A stretch of DNA of 64,000 bases from Trichocoleus sp. FACHB-46 (lineage in GTDB: Bacteria > Cyanobacteriota > Cyanobacteriia > FACHB-46), in contig NZ_JACJOD010000030.1 of the NCBI RefSeq assembly GCF_014695385.1, positions 296,766 to 360,765 of the forward strand, given 5' to 3'. This document shows positions 7,651 to 17,222 of this stretch, in pieces. Position numbers and translations under genes: made by a program. The stretch's first letter is position 1, and every line of letters begins with the position of its first letter. The notes below the pieces were generated by a model. It worked only from the letters and a program-made list of their open reading frames with translations, ran no database searches and had not been told where the DNA came from.

Positions 7651-8079
7651 TCAAATTTCGTTGGCTGCATAGTGTTTTACAATTAGGAGGCAGTTGCGCT
7701 TGTCCTCCGTAGAGCTGTAGCTGAGCTTATCCGCAACTGACTTTAAAATTTGTAATCCACGACCACTAGAAGAATCAAAGTCAACTTTGTCATCAACCTG
7801 TTCCAGCTTGGCATTGAAGTCAAAAGGTGGACCGCAATCCCAAATTCGAATCTCTAAAGTATTAGCAGACGAACTAACTTCAATATCAATAGGAGTTTCT
7901 AAAGGTTGATGTTTATGAGCATGTCGAATGGCATTCGTAAGCCCTTCTGCTAGAGCAGTTTGGCACTGTAGCCAAACTAATTTAGGAATATGGGGTTGAT
8001 TGAATGCCTCGAACCAAGAGAGAACTTGAACTAGTTCGTTGAGATCTGTATTAACGCGTAAGTGATGTTTCTGGTGCAC
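7651..8079 (-). CDS. anti-sigma regulatory factor (RsbW-like serine kinase)
   Basis: A 142-residue GHKL/HATPase protein. N box: ALAEGLTNAIRHAH. G1 box: IWDCGPPFD. G2 box: SSSGRGLQILKSVAD. Size and motifs are those of RsbW/SpoIIAB-type anti-sigma kinases, which phosphorylate a STAS antagonist on Ser and bind a target (often a sigma factor) when the antagonist is phosphorylated. A STAS protein (9461-9787) and a PP2C phosphatase (8288-9436) lie next door, which supports a partner-switching role. The target regulator is not in the window. It is transcribed divergently from the phosphatase gene over a 208-bp spacer. Confidence 0.88.
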   Translation of the reverse strand: MHQKHHLRVNTDLNELVQVLSWFEAFNQPHIPKLVWLQCQTALAEGLTNAIRHAHKHQPLETPIDIEVSSSANTLEIRIWDCGPPFDFNAKLEQVDDKVDFDSSSGRGLQILKSVADKLSYSSTEDKRNCLLIVKHYAANEI

Positions 8080-8287
8080 TTTAGACCTCTTAGAACCGAT
8101 AGCCTAGTAGTAAGTAGCTGTAAATTTGTGATGGCATAAGAATGTTGTCATAATATTGAAAAGTTTGTTGTGGAGCTGTGATTTACTCCCTTGGCGTTAG
8201 TAACTTATTGTTTCTAGTCGTGTTTCTAGTCATTGCACCTTAACTCCCTTAATTACATTCTAGAAATATCAATAACTTCTATATCCC

Positions 8288-9436
8288 ATGCCTCGAATTT
8301 TAGTCATAGATGACGATCCTGTAATTCGATTGGTTTTAATGAGAAATTTGCAAAAACAAGGTTATGAGGTAGCTTTAGCACGCAATGGTGAAGAAGGAAG
8401 TGAGCTAGCTTCGCAACTTCGTCCGGCTCTCATCATTTGCGATTGGATGATGCCAGGACGAGACGGGTTAGAAGTCTGTCGCCAGGTGAAGGCGAACCCA
8501 GATTTGTCTACAACCTTTTTTATTTTGTTGACTTCTCGCGGGGAAGTCGAGGATCGGGTAAGAGGGTTAGATTCCGGTGCTGACGACTTTCTCTCCAAAC
8601 CGATTGAAATGAACGAGTTGAAGGCAAGAGTAAGAGCGGGATTACGCTTGCATCAGCTCACTCAAGACCTACAGACCCAGAAGCAACTTCTAGAAGCTGA
8701 ACTAGCGGAAGCAGCTGATTATGTGCGATCGCTCTTGCCCCCTCCTTTACTCGGACCTCCTGCGATCAATACCTGTTTTATTCCTTCTAGACAATTAGGC
8801 GGTGACTGTTTCGACTATTTTTGGTTGGACCCCGATTATTTGGCAATTTATTTATTAGATGTATCGGGTCATGGTTTAGGGTCGGCTTTACCCTCAATCT
8901 CGGTGCTCAATTTACTGCGATCGCAATCCTTGCCTGGTGTTAACTTCTACCTGCCCGATCGAGTCCTGACTGGGTTAAATGAAACATTCCAAATGAGTGG
9001 GCACAACGAACGGTACTTCACCATTTGGTACGGTGTTTACAACAAAACGAAGCGGCAATTGGTTTATGCAAGTGCAGGCCATCCTCCAGCTATCTTAATT
9101 TCAGGCGAAGCTGACGCTACAACCACAGCTAAACGCTTGAAAACAGCAGGTTTACCAATTGGTATGTTTTCTGATGCTCAATATGTGAGCGATCGCTGTG
9201 AAGTCGAGGCTGGAAGTAGCCTTTACATTTTTAGCGATGGCATTTATGAAATTAATCAGCCTGATGGTGAAACTTGGACCTTAGATGGTTTCGTTGGCTT
9301 ACTAAGCGATTTAAGTCAGGCCAACAATATCAGTCTAGATACAGTCTTAGGCTCAGTTCGAGCGATCGGTGCGAAAGAAACATTTGATGACGACTTATCG
9401 TTGCTTCAAGTTAGTTTCGCTCAAGGCTCTCCTTAA
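8288..9436 (+). CDS. response regulator with SpoIIE/RsbU-type PP2C phosphatase domain
   Basis: A 382-residue protein. Residues 1-125 are a complete receiver: VIDDDP acid pocket, LIICDWMMPGRDG with the phospho-Asp, LLTSRG, and FLSKPI with the Lys. A coiled-coil linker follows (LTQDLQTQKQLLEAELAEAADYVRSLLPP), then a SpoIIE/PP2C catalytic domain with GGDCFDYFWLD, LLDVSGHGLGSALPS, YASAGHPP and IFSDGIYE metal-binding residues. Such proteins dephosphorylate the STAS antagonist and so release the target of the anti-sigma kinase. Phosphorylation of the receiver would link a two-component input to the partner switch. The kinase that feeds it is unknown. Confidence 0.92.
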   Translation: MPRILVIDDDPVIRLVLMRNLQKQGYEVALARNGEEGSELASQLRPALIICDWMMPGRDGLEVCRQVKANPDLSTTFFILLTSRGEVEDRVRGLDSGADDFLSKPIEMNELKARVRAGLRLHQLTQDLQTQKQLLEAELAEAADYVRSLLPPPLLGPPAINTCFIPSRQLGGDCFDYFWLDPDYLAIYLLDVSGHGLGSALPSISVLNLLRSQSLPGVNFYLPDRVLTGLNETFQMSGHNERYFTIWYGVYNKTKRQLVYASAGHPPAILISGEADATTTAKRLKTAGLPIGMFSDAQYVSDRCEVEAGSSLYIFSDGIYEINQPDGETWTLDGFVGLLSDLSQANNISLDTVLGSVRAIGAKETFDDDLSLLQVSFAQGSP

Positions 9437-9460
9437 AGATCATGCTGCCCAATTCGTTAT

Positions 9461-9787
9461 CTAATTAGGCAATAAAACTGCCTGATTAAACTCAGCTCGA
9501 TTCGGAAAAATCTCAAAGACTCGATCCATACTCGTTAATTGAAACAGCATCTTGACTTGGTCATTGATCGAGCAAAGAAAGAGCTTACCCCCAGCCGAAC
9601 GGACACTCTTCAGCGCAATGACTAAAGCTCCTAAGCCAGAGCTGTCCATAAACGTAACATTTTCCAAATCAATTAAGACAATATCTGTACTTGCTGTTAC
9701 AGCGTTATTAATTTCCTGACGGAGATGATTGACTTGCGTACCATCAAGAATACCGACAGGCTGAATTACTTTAAGCACAGGACTCAT
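9461..9787 (-). CDS. STAS-domain anti-sigma factor antagonist
   Basis: A 108-residue single STAS domain of the SpoIIAA/RsbV class. The key motif FMDSSGLGALVIAL contains the Ser that the cognate kinase phosphorylates. The N-terminal strand (LKVIQPVGILDGTQV) and C-terminal helix (FNQAVLLP) are complete. Together with the RsbW-like kinase and the receiver-phosphatase it forms a three-part switch, although the three genes alternate strand and so are not one operon. It converges with the phosphatase gene, whose stop is 25 bp away. Confidence 0.9.
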   Translation of the reverse strand: MSPVLKVIQPVGILDGTQVNHLRQEINNAVTASTDIVLIDLENVTFMDSSGLGALVIALKSVRSAGGKLFLCSINDQVKMLFQLTSMDRVFEIFPNRAEFNQAVLLPN

Positions 9788-10268
9788 AATTAAATCCCAA
9801 TATGGAACTAGAGGTTAGTGATTTTCGTACAACTAAGAGGAGTCTACCAAGTTAGCTGGATTCCCTGTGTTTAGTTTTCCCACATAGCTCTCAAAATAGT
9901 CAAAATCCTCTCGGCATCCCTACATCTGAAGTGCGAACTATTCCTGACTCCATCCTTTCGACCCGCTGACAGATGCGCTGAGGCACAATGATTGACGCTG
10001 GCTCCAGCGGACGGGTAAGAGTAAATTTTGGGTTTTCTAAAGTAGCAGCTTAGGCGCTACTAACAACCTTAGTTTTGCGCTAACTCTCAAGCACGATTTA
10101 TTAGCAAAATTCCGGATGAGCCACTTCGGATTCTGGAAGTTGACAGGGAGCAGGATCAGTCCAGGATGAGCGATCGCCTTCCAAGGTGGCCTGTGTAGCT
10201 CTGTGGCAGTTTCAACGTTGTTTTAATTTTCGCATCGATTCCCTAACAACCGATTTAGTTCAGGCAAG
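9788..10268. other. intergenic region, no gene seen
   Basis: About 480 bp between the divergent STAS gene and the PBP2 gene. No ORF with coding character, RNA gene or strong palindrome was found. It should hold the promoters of both flanking genes, but no convincing -35/-10 pair stands out. Confidence 0.6.
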
Positions 10269-12062
10269 ATGGCTACCGGACTTTCCTTTTCTTCATCCTC
10301 TGCAACTCGCTTCGTCAACAATATTCAAGAACGCACCAGCCGTGGAATTTTGTTGACTCTGGTGATGACATCTTTACTGTCAGCCTGTATGTTGCGCTTG
10401 GTTCAACTCCAGTTGATTCAAGGGCAACAAAATCGCCAATTGGCCGACCAAAACCGCATTCGCTTGATTCCGATCCCTGCCGATCGAGGCAATCTGCTAG
10501 ACCGTAAGGGAAAATTGCTGGCGGCTAACCGAGTCTCGCGGGCTGTTTACCTTTGGCCCAGATACCAAACCCAGGCTCAGTGGCAACAATGGGCAACTCA
10601 GCTAGGACCCATTTTGAATGTTCCGGCTGCTGAGATCTTGAAAAAACTCCAAGATGTCGGCTATCACTCAGCCATGCCTGTCCGCATCAGCCAAAACCTT
10701 AGCCCTAATGCCTTTACCAGACTCGCAGAGCAAATTGGAGAGTTACCAGGTCTAGAAATTCGACCCGAATCAGCGCGTAACTACCCTAACGGCGATCTGG
10801 GTGCTCACGCGTTGGGATATATCGGTGAGGCGACCGCAGATGACCTGAAGGCTCACCCTGAGTACCCGATGGGCATGATTGTGGGCCAAATGGGTTTGGA
10901 GCGCTTATTGCAATCTCAGTTGCAGGGTGTTTGGGGAGGCCGCTTGATTGAAGTTGACGCAGGCGGTAAGGAACTGCGTTTACTAGGCAATTCTCCGACC
11001 AAAGCAGGTTCATCTGTAAAGCTAACCCTGGACTTAGAGTTGCAAAAAGCGGCAGAGAAAGCGCTGAACAAGCGACGGGGGGCTGTAGTAGCGCTGGATG
11101 TGAAAACAGGGGCAGTGTTGGCGATGGCGAGTGGTCCTACCTTCGACCCCAATATTTTTACCCGTAGAGTCGCCTCGAAGGAGTGGGACCGATTGCAGGG
11201 GGAAGATAAACCGTTTCTGAATCGCGCTTTTCAGGGATATCCACCCGGTAGCACGTTTAAGCTAGTGACGGCAGTGGCGGGTTTGGAATCGGGTAAGTTC
11301 TCGCCAGATTCAACTCTGGTTAGTTCGTCCTACATCACAGTGGGCGGTTTCCAATTCCACGAGCATGGTAGCGGCTACGGTGTGATTGGCTTTCGAGAAG
11401 CCTTTGCGGTTAGCAGTAATACCTTTTTCTACCAAATGGGTTTATCCGCAGGGCCAGAGCAGATTTCTAAATGGGCGCACCGCTTGGGAGTTGGTGAGAC
11501 TGAGGTGTTGGGTTTTGAGAAGGCAGGCTACGGTGCGGCTCCTACGCCAGCCCAAAAAGAAAAGCTCTATGGCGAGCCTTGGTATGCTGGCGATACGGTG
11601 AGTATGTCAATTGGGCAAGGTTTGGTCCAGGCAACACCTGTGGAAATGGCGGTGATGTATTCAGCGATCGCCAATGGGGGATCGCGAGTCAAGCCCCACT
11701 TGCTAGCCTCCCAAACGAATACCCCAGCTACTCAGCCAGCGAAAGTGGGCTTGTCTCCCAGTACCATCGCTACAGTCCGCAATGGCTTAATTGCGGTAGT
11801 ACAACAGGGAACCGCAAAGCAACTTAACGATGGCTCCATTCCACTAACTGCGGGCAAGACGGGGACAGCAGAAGTGCCAGGGCAGGAAGATAACGCGGTA
11901 TATGTAGGTTATGGCCCAGTAAAAGATCCGCAAATTGCGATCGCGGTGGTGGTAGAGAATGGCGGATTTGGTGCTGTCTCAGCCGTGCCGATTGCTCATG
12001 AAATGTATAAAACCTATTTCAAGCCATCAAGCCCAGCTAAGACCAAGGCGAAACCAAAATAA
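10269..12062 (+). CDS. mrdA: penicillin-binding protein 2 (elongasome transpeptidase)
   Basis: A 597-residue monofunctional class B PBP that cross-links peptidoglycan during side-wall synthesis. There is an N-terminal membrane anchor (ILLTLVMTSLLSACMLRLVQL) after a short cytoplasmic tail, then the dimerisation/pedestal domain with R.IPIPADRGNLLDRKGKLLAAN. The transpeptidase domain carries all three active-site motifs: PPGSTFKL (SxxK), VSSNTF (SxN) and GKTGTAE (KTG). Length and motif order fit MrdA/PbpA rather than FtsI. ATG start at 10269. A repeat-type hairpin follows about 50 bp after the stop. Confidence 0.94.
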   Translation: MATGLSFSSSSATRFVNNIQERTSRGILLTLVMTSLLSACMLRLVQLQLIQGQQNRQLADQNRIRLIPIPADRGNLLDRKGKLLAANRVSRAVYLWPRYQTQAQWQQWATQLGPILNVPAAEILKKLQDVGYHSAMPVRISQNLSPNAFTRLAEQIGELPGLEIRPESARNYPNGDLGAHALGYIGEATADDLKAHPEYPMGMIVGQMGLERLLQSQLQGVWGGRLIEVDAGGKELRLLGNSPTKAGSSVKLTLDLELQKAAEKALNKRRGAVVALDVKTGAVLAMASGPTFDPNIFTRRVASKEWDRLQGEDKPFLNRAFQGYPPGSTFKLVTAVAGLESGKFSPDSTLVSSSYITVGGFQFHEHGSGYGVIGFREAFAVSSNTFFYQMGLSAGPEQISKWAHRLGVGETEVLGFEKAGYGAAPTPAQKEKLYGEPWYAGDTVSMSIGQGLVQATPVEMAVMYSAIANGGSRVKPHLLASQTNTPATQPAKVGLSPSTIATVRNGLIAVVQQGTAKQLNDGSIPLTAGKTGTAEVPGQEDNAVYVGYGPVKDPQIAIAVVVENGGFGAVSAVPIAHEMYKTYFKPSSPAKTKAKPK

Positions 12063-12069
12063 CTAAGCC

Positions 12070-12127
12070 TGACGACTAAAGACGACTAAAGTCGCGGCTA
12101 CAAAAACAAAGGCTGCCTACGCAGCCT
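12070..12127. repeat. intergenic repeat-like hairpin after mrdA
   Basis: Short direct repeat GACGACTAAA-GACGACTAAA, then GTCGCGGCTAC, then a perfect hairpin AGGCTGC-CTAC-GCAGCCT at 12110-12127. No T-run follows, so it is not a classical terminator. The form is typical of short mobile or repeated intergenic elements. Confidence 0.5.
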
Positions 12128-12171
12128 CAAAATCTAACCTCACTTCCTGCTTAGAGATCGCAAGAATCTAG

Positions 12172-12210
12172 TTCCTTCTCCGTGGGAGAGGGTTAGGGAG
12201 AGGGGGTTAG
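12172..12210. repeat. CT/GA-rich interspersed repeat, copy A
   Basis: Contains CCTTCTCC-GTG-GGAGAGG followed by GTTAGGGAGAGGGGGTTAG. Related sequence occurs at 33177-33199 and 54696-54740. The element supplies the stop codon of the alternative oxidase gene (TTA at 12207-12209 on this strand), so it abuts or overlaps coding sequence. Confidence 0.55.
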
Positions 12211-12938
12211 CCCTCAACGGTAGTGACAGGTGCAGGAATAGTAGGTAACACCAGTTCCACTTCTAGAGGCAACTGAATCACTTCTAGATTGTGGGGGCTC
12301 TTCAAAGCCGTTTGAGCATCCGGTTGCTGGCAAGCCACCATTGTCTTGACGTGCTCGGCTTCGTCGTCGCGAATATTGACGAAGACATCGTAGAGGTTAT
12401 CTACAGAGGGCCGTCGAGACTCTGGCTTCGTGCAGGTCTGGAACTCATCAAACATGTAGAGGTCGCCATCGCGGTAGTAGGCGATCGCAATGGCAGGAGC
12501 GGGTTGAGCTTGTAGCTCAGCTTGATGGATAGCGACAAACTGGTCATAGGTGTGGAAGGCGTGCCCTTCAATCTGCTCCATCATGTAGTAGGCTGACCTC
12601 GGCGAGACCATATACAGACCCACCATCACCCAGTAGTACATTAGAGCGGTGTGCTGGGCAAAGAACCGATCAATCCACCAACGGTTGCCACCCAAGGATT
12701 CCATAATCAACAAGTGGTGGAGTTCATTCCAGGCTTCAGCGAAATGCACCTTGAGCCAATCGGCTTTGCGCCACCAACCCAGCGTTTCGTAAAGGTGTAG
12801 GACGGAGAGATAGGAGAAGTAGGGGACGCGCGCGACGGTTTCTAGGACGTAGAAGCGCTGGTAGGGGCGATCGCGGTAGAACGTATCAATCACAAATACG
12901 AGGATGCCTACCAGCGATCGCAATACAAACTTGACCAT
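12207..12938 (-). CDS. alternative oxidase / plastoquinol terminal oxidase (PTOX type)
   Basis: A 243-residue non-haem diiron quinol oxidase that passes electrons from (plasto)quinol to oxygen, acting as a safety valve on thylakoid or cytoplasmic membranes. The Glu/His iron ligands are visible in NELHHLLIMESLGGN, MMEQIEGHAFHTYDQF and NIRDDEAEHVKTM. A central hydrophobic segment (TALMYYWVMVGLYMVS) fits the monotopic membrane-binding region. Size and motifs match cyanobacterial PTOX better than mitochondrial AOX. The last ~30 residues are a nonconserved tail ending in a repeat element. Start ATG at 12938. Confidence 0.92.
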   Translation of the reverse strand: MVKFVLRSLVGILVFVIDTFYRDRPYQRFYVLETVARVPYFSYLSVLHLYETLGWWRKADWLKVHFAEAWNELHHLLIMESLGGNRWWIDRFFAQHTALMYYWVMVGLYMVSPRSAYYMMEQIEGHAFHTYDQFVAIHQAELQAQPAPAIAIAYYRDGDLYMFDEFQTCTKPESRRPSVDNLYDVFVNIRDDEAEHVKTMVACQQPDAQTALKSPHNLEVIQLPLEVELVLPTIPAPVTTVEG

Positions 12939-13052
12939 GCAAACCTCCCGAAGGAGTAAAGTCCGCTTTCTTCAGTAGCGGGGAGAGTTGTCTCCTGCTT
13001 TGATCCTAGCGATTCTCAAGCTTGATAGCATCCTCAGCATCTAAGCTTTTGC

Positions 13053-14855
13053 TTAAGCTTTGTCAGTTGCGCTCAAGTTGAGGAAGACTTCACTCCGTCG
13101 CACTCCAGATTCTCCTCCCAGGCTGGTAACGGTGAGCGATCGCAACTGGTTCCAGAACGGCTGACTCGCTAGCTCCACGAGACGCAAGAACGGAAGCTGT
13201 TGTTCTAGAATCGAGCGGCTGTTCGCCCAATCTAGATATAGGTAGCCATCGTTGTCTTTAGGGAGAGCTGCGATCGCCGCCTTAAAGCCAGGGCTATCTA
13301 CTAAAGAATTTTTGGTAGCTTGTAGGGCTTGCTCCATCGCTGCTACAGAAGTAGCAAAGATTTCGTAGTTGCCCACTGTGGCATGAACCCCCTCGACTTC
13401 AGCGGCAATCACATTGGCAAGCAGAGCGGAGTTGTCTTCAGTAGTAGTTTTGCTTGCAGCTTTGAGAGGAGTAGAACCTAATTTAGTCCAAGCAGAAACA
13501 GGGCGATCGGCTAAAGTTAGCGGTCCGACGCTGAAGCCTTTGTCCTTGGCAAGCGTATCTAGATTGGCGATCGCGGTCGTGGCTGCTTCGGTTCTTTCAG
13601 TGACAAAAACCCAGTCGGGCTGCTGTTCTGGACGTGGCAGCAAGGCCACAGCATATTCCCCTTTTACCCAACTAAAAATGTCTTGGGGAAGGTCAAGCTG
13701 CCAAGCGTTTCGTAGGTTGTTGAGGGGCTGATTAATCAACTGAGCCAGTGTCTCGTAGCCCGATATCCCGTCAGAAACTTGCGTCCAAAACTGTTCTAAG
13801 TCTGTGCCTGCTGCCACCACGGGACTACTGGCAGGAATATACGCCAAAGCTCCAGTTGGTTTAGATAGCGCAGGAGTAGCGGCTGGTAATGTTTGCCCTG
13901 GTGCGGCCAAGAAAGCCGTTTCAGCCAAGAGCCCTTTGCGGCTCAACCCTAGACCGATCGCGATACTTTCGTACAAATTGGTCGCTTTAGTACTCGGATC
14001 TGCCGCTGATCCTTGGCCGGACCAAACCGCCAACTGAGGCAAATTGAGAAACACTAAGCCGATTTGTCGCTGTTTAAAGCTCTGTAACGCTTGCTGATAG
14101 GCAGGGGAACTTCCTAACCCTAGCTCTGCTGCTTGCACGTTGTTGATTGCATCTCGCAGCACCTTGGGTTGATTGGCAAACAACACAAAGCGATCGCCCA
14201 CTACAGCTGTTGCCAGAGTGGTTGCAGGTTCAGCCGTGAGCACTGCATCAGGTTCTTGTTGCTTATTTTTTTTACGCTTAGTTTCTGGCTTTTGTGGGTC
14301 CACTGCGGGTTCGGGTTGGCTGGAAATCAGCTTGACGCCTTTGTACTGCTCAAACATCAACTTTGTGCCAGCTGCTACCCGTTTCTGCCAAAACAACTGC
14401 AAGAACTCACGGCTACGTTCTGGATTTTGAGTAGCGATCGCTAGTAAGTAACCAGGTTGTTGCCCAGTTTGAGCATCGCGATCGACATCAGGCGAGGTTA
14501 AGGCAAGAGTGATTTCATCTCCCAGCCAAGGCTCTACATCTTGTTTGTAATCGAGACCCGTATTCGCGAGCAAACTTTGCTTCAGTTGCTCAACTTCAGC
14601 TCTAGACTGACGGCGGGCGCCCGGAGCGGCGATGACTTGGCGAAATGCCTCCAAGCGCTCTGGATTCACCAACAAAGACACCACGGCTGGGGCTTGTTTG
14701 GGTACAAACATGGCTGCTGCGGGACCATCTGTAGATCCGCCTCGCAAGAGGGCAAGCGGACTGCGAGCTGTGAGCCAGTAAAAGCCGCTGGCACCGACCA
14801 AGAGCAGCACCAGAACACTGGCGACCAGAACCGAGAAAAATGAACGGAGCTTCAT
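13053..14855 (-). CDS. DUF3352 membrane-anchored protein
   Basis: A protein of 600 residues. ATG 14855 was chosen because it puts a signal-anchor (MKLRSFFSVLVASVLVLLLVGASGFYW) at the N-terminus; an in-frame ATG at 14933 would add 26 unlikely residues. The rest is a large extracytoplasmic domain with the DUF3352 pattern: FVPKQAPAVVSLLVNPERLEAF, LLANTGLDYKQDVEPWLGDEITLAL and a second-half repeat with ALLPRPEQQPDWVFVTE. This family is widespread in cyanobacteria; its function is unknown to me. A charged linker rich in Lys/Pro (about 185-200) separates the two halves. Confidence 0.85.
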   Translation of the reverse strand: MKLRSFFSVLVASVLVLLLVGASGFYWLTARSPLALLRGGSTDGPAAAMFVPKQAPAVVSLLVNPERLEAFRQVIAAPGARRQSRAEVEQLKQSLLANTGLDYKQDVEPWLGDEITLALTSPDVDRDAQTGQQPGYLLAIATQNPERSREFLQLFWQKRVAAGTKLMFEQYKGVKLISSQPEPAVDPQKPETKRKKNKQQEPDAVLTAEPATTLATAVVGDRFVLFANQPKVLRDAINNVQAAELGLGSSPAYQQALQSFKQRQIGLVFLNLPQLAVWSGQGSAADPSTKATNLYESIAIGLGLSRKGLLAETAFLAAPGQTLPAATPALSKPTGALAYIPASSPVVAAGTDLEQFWTQVSDGISGYETLAQLINQPLNNLRNAWQLDLPQDIFSWVKGEYAVALLPRPEQQPDWVFVTERTEAATTAIANLDTLAKDKGFSVGPLTLADRPVSAWTKLGSTPLKAASKTTTEDNSALLANVIAAEVEGVHATVGNYEIFATSVAAMEQALQATKNSLVDSPGFKAAIAALPKDNDGYLYLDWANSRSILEQQLPFLRLVELASQPFWNQLRSLTVTSLGGESGVRRSEVFLNLSATDKA

Positions 14856-15077
14856 GGTGAATTTAGACGCTGCTTGAGGGCTATTGAGCGAAAAACAATC
14901 CAGGATCATTATTCCAGGATCATTATCCATCAAGCCATAAATCTGGGCATTCTGAGACTAAAGACTAATCTCGCGACGGCTGTTTTCCTGAAAATGCTTG
15001 CTAGGGTAGGAATCAGTCTAGAGCACCTAAGTGCCAGAGTTTTTGCCAAGCTTGAGCGTGATTCAGAGGCGATCGCC

Positions 15078-15377
15078 ATGTCAGAGCCTGATTTTCAGCA
15101 GTTTGACCCACCGCCGGAAGTAGAGAAGGAAGATAGCCCAGAATTGATGGCTCAAATGGATTTTGAGCAATGGCTAGAAGTATTGCAAAAGTCCGATCGC
15201 TCGTTCTACAACCTGATGGCAATGGAGGTGTGGTCGATTGCGAAAACGATGGATGGGCTACTGCCAGGATTTTGGACTCGCTTCATGAGCCACCGCCAAA
15301 CAGCACTCAAACAATTTCTTCGGCATAAACAGGCTCATGCAGACGCAGACTCAACGCCGCCCTCATCAGAACATTAA
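15078..15377 (+). CDS. small protein with the domain shared with 17427-18566
   Basis: A 99-residue protein; ATG 15078 follows directly on a HIP1 site and gives an acidic N-terminus (MSEPDFQQFDPPPEVEKED). Residues ~38-95 (FEQWLEVLQKSDRSFYN, MEVWSIAKTMD, LPGFW, RQTALKQFL) align without gaps to the N-terminal domain of the protein at 17427-18566. Both genes flank the GspE-like ATPase on the same strand, which suggests a shared role in that system. No catalytic residue is evident; the domain is helical and rich in aromatic residues. I do not recognise a named family. Confidence 0.75.
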   Translation: MSEPDFQQFDPPPEVEKEDSPELMAQMDFEQWLEVLQKSDRSFYNLMAMEVWSIAKTMDGLLPGFWTRFMSHRQTALKQFLRHKQAHADADSTPPSSEH

Positions 15378-15539
15378 GCTAGGTATAAGACTCGTATAAA
15401 TTAATTCTAGTGTTGTGGAGATGACTGCTTGGTGCTGCTCAGCTACGGTAAGCTGCTTTGCTAAGTAAAGCCAAGCTCAATGAGCGATCGCTGATTCCTC
15501 TAATGCATCCATTCATAAGTGCTTAACGTATAAAAAATT

Positions 15540-17222
15540 ATGCAGACACCTTTTGCTTCCCTATCCGCTTGGCATCAGCTAAAGAACCGGGAAATTACTT
15601 GCGAAGAAGCACTACAGCTACTAGTGGATGCGCAGGGTGGCGTTAGGCTGGAATTGCTCGATCGAGAAGTGAGCTATCGCTTTTTGCGCGAGTTTCCCGA
15701 TCGCGGTACTTTACCACCCGTGATTCCGCTGCTCTTGTGGCGTAACTGTTATTTCCTAGGCAGTCCGATCGCTTTGCCCTTAGAGGAAATTAGAAAGCTC
15801 AGCGATCGCACCTTCACTGAAATCAAAATTATTCCAATTTCCGATAAAAGCTATCGCAACTGGTTCCACAGCCAAAACCTAGATAACAACCGCATCAGCT
15901 CAACACCGCTGGTGAATCCCCTCACTGGGGAACAAGACCAAGAAAATATTGGGGAAGTCACCGAACTCTACCTTTCTAAAGCAGTAGACCAAATCAGTCG
16001 CATTCGGACCATCATTTCTGGAGCCTTACGCAACCGAGCCAGTGACATTCACCTAGAACCCACGCCAGAAGGGTTGAGAGTGCGTTATCGCATTGATGGC
16101 ATTTTGCGCGACATTACCACGCTGCCCTTAGAAATCAGCCGTCGGGCGATCGTGGCGCTGAAAGTCATGGCAGATATGGACATTGCGGAGAGCCGCCGTC
16201 CTCAAGATGCCCGAATGGGCGAAAAATATGCCTCTGGCCAAGACTCCGACTTGGGCTTAGACATGCGAGTTAGCACGCTGCCTTGTATCGGTGGCGAAAA
16301 AGCCGTCATTCGTCTGCTGCCGCGCCAAAATCCTTTCTCTAGCATTGACGAACTGGGTTTTACTGATAAAACCTTGGCTATCTATAGGAACTGGCTCCAA
16401 CAACCTCAAGGCATGGTGATTTTTACAGGTCCGACGGGATCGGGAAAGACCAGTACGCTTTACACCAGCCTGCAAGCCGTAGCTACAGAATTTGTCAATG
16501 TAATCACGGTTGAGGATCCAGTCGAGTATGTGTTGCCACGCATCACGCAAACCCAAGTGCATGAACCCGCAGGCATGACCTTCGCGGCTGGGCTACGGGC
16601 AATTCTGCGTCAAGACCCAGACATTATTATGTTGGGGGAAATCCGGGACAGTGAAACAGCGGAGACAGGAATTCGTGCCGCTCTCACCGGACACCTTGTG
16701 CTCACAACACTACACACCAATGATGCGGCTAGTGCCATCCCCCGCTTAAAGGATATTGGTCCGGACCCAGGCCTGATTAGTGACGCTTTGCTCGGCATTG
16801 TGGCTCAGCGCTTGGTACGCCGAATCTGCCCTCACTGTGCTGAACCTTATACCCCTACAGAATCAGACTTGAAAGTGCTCGGCTTAAACCTAGAAGAAGC
16901 CACCCCAGAGTTATGGCGTAAGGGCCGAGGCTGCTCAAAATGCTTTAACTCTGGTTTTCTGGGCCGAGAGGCAATTATTGAGTTGCTAGATGTGGATGAT
17001 ACGGTGCGGCAAATCATTTATGAAGGAACGATGACCCAACTGCACCGTCACCTCAGCGAAATCAATTTTGCTTCCTTCCGCGTTGCTGCGATCGAAAAAG
17101 TGACTACAGGAGTGACAACAATTACCGAAGTGCTGCGGGTTCTACCTCATAGTGCTTTGTACCGTAAGACTACAGCTCGACCCCAAATGAGCCATATGAA
17201 GTTGATTAATGCCACTTCCTAA
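15540..17222 (+). CDS. GspE/PulE/PilB-family secretion or pilus ATPase
   Basis: A 560-residue hexameric-type ATPase that powers type II secretion or type IV pilus assembly. Walker A GPTGSGKTSTLY, the Asp box with ITVEDPVEY, Walker B DIIMLGEIRDSETAE, the His box (GHLVLTTLHTND) and a four-Cys zinc motif (CPHC...CSKC) are all present. The RASDIHLEP arginine-finger region precedes them. The N-terminal domain is about 130 residues and unlike the usual PilB N-terminus, so this is more likely a PilB paralogue than PilB itself. The flanking paralogous genes, and a GspF-like protein at 37.2 kb, may belong to the same machine. No pilin genes are adjacent. Confidence 0.9.
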   Translation: MQTPFASLSAWHQLKNREITCEEALQLLVDAQGGVRLELLDREVSYRFLREFPDRGTLPPVIPLLLWRNCYFLGSPIALPLEEIRKLSDRTFTEIKIIPISDKSYRNWFHSQNLDNNRISSTPLVNPLTGEQDQENIGEVTELYLSKAVDQISRIRTIISGALRNRASDIHLEPTPEGLRVRYRIDGILRDITTLPLEISRRAIVALKVMADMDIAESRRPQDARMGEKYASGQDSDLGLDMRVSTLPCIGGEKAVIRLLPRQNPFSSIDELGFTDKTLAIYRNWLQQPQGMVIFTGPTGSGKTSTLYTSLQAVATEFVNVITVEDPVEYVLPRITQTQVHEPAGMTFAAGLRAILRQDPDIIMLGEIRDSETAETGIRAALTGHLVLTTLHTNDAASAIPRLKDIGPDPGLISDALLGIVAQRLVRRICPHCAEPYTPTESDLKVLGLNLEEATPELWRKGRGCSKCFNSGFLGREAIIELLDVDDTVRQIIYEGTMTQLHRHLSEINFASFRVAAIEKVTTGVTTITEVLRVLPHSALYRKTTARPQMSHMKLINATS

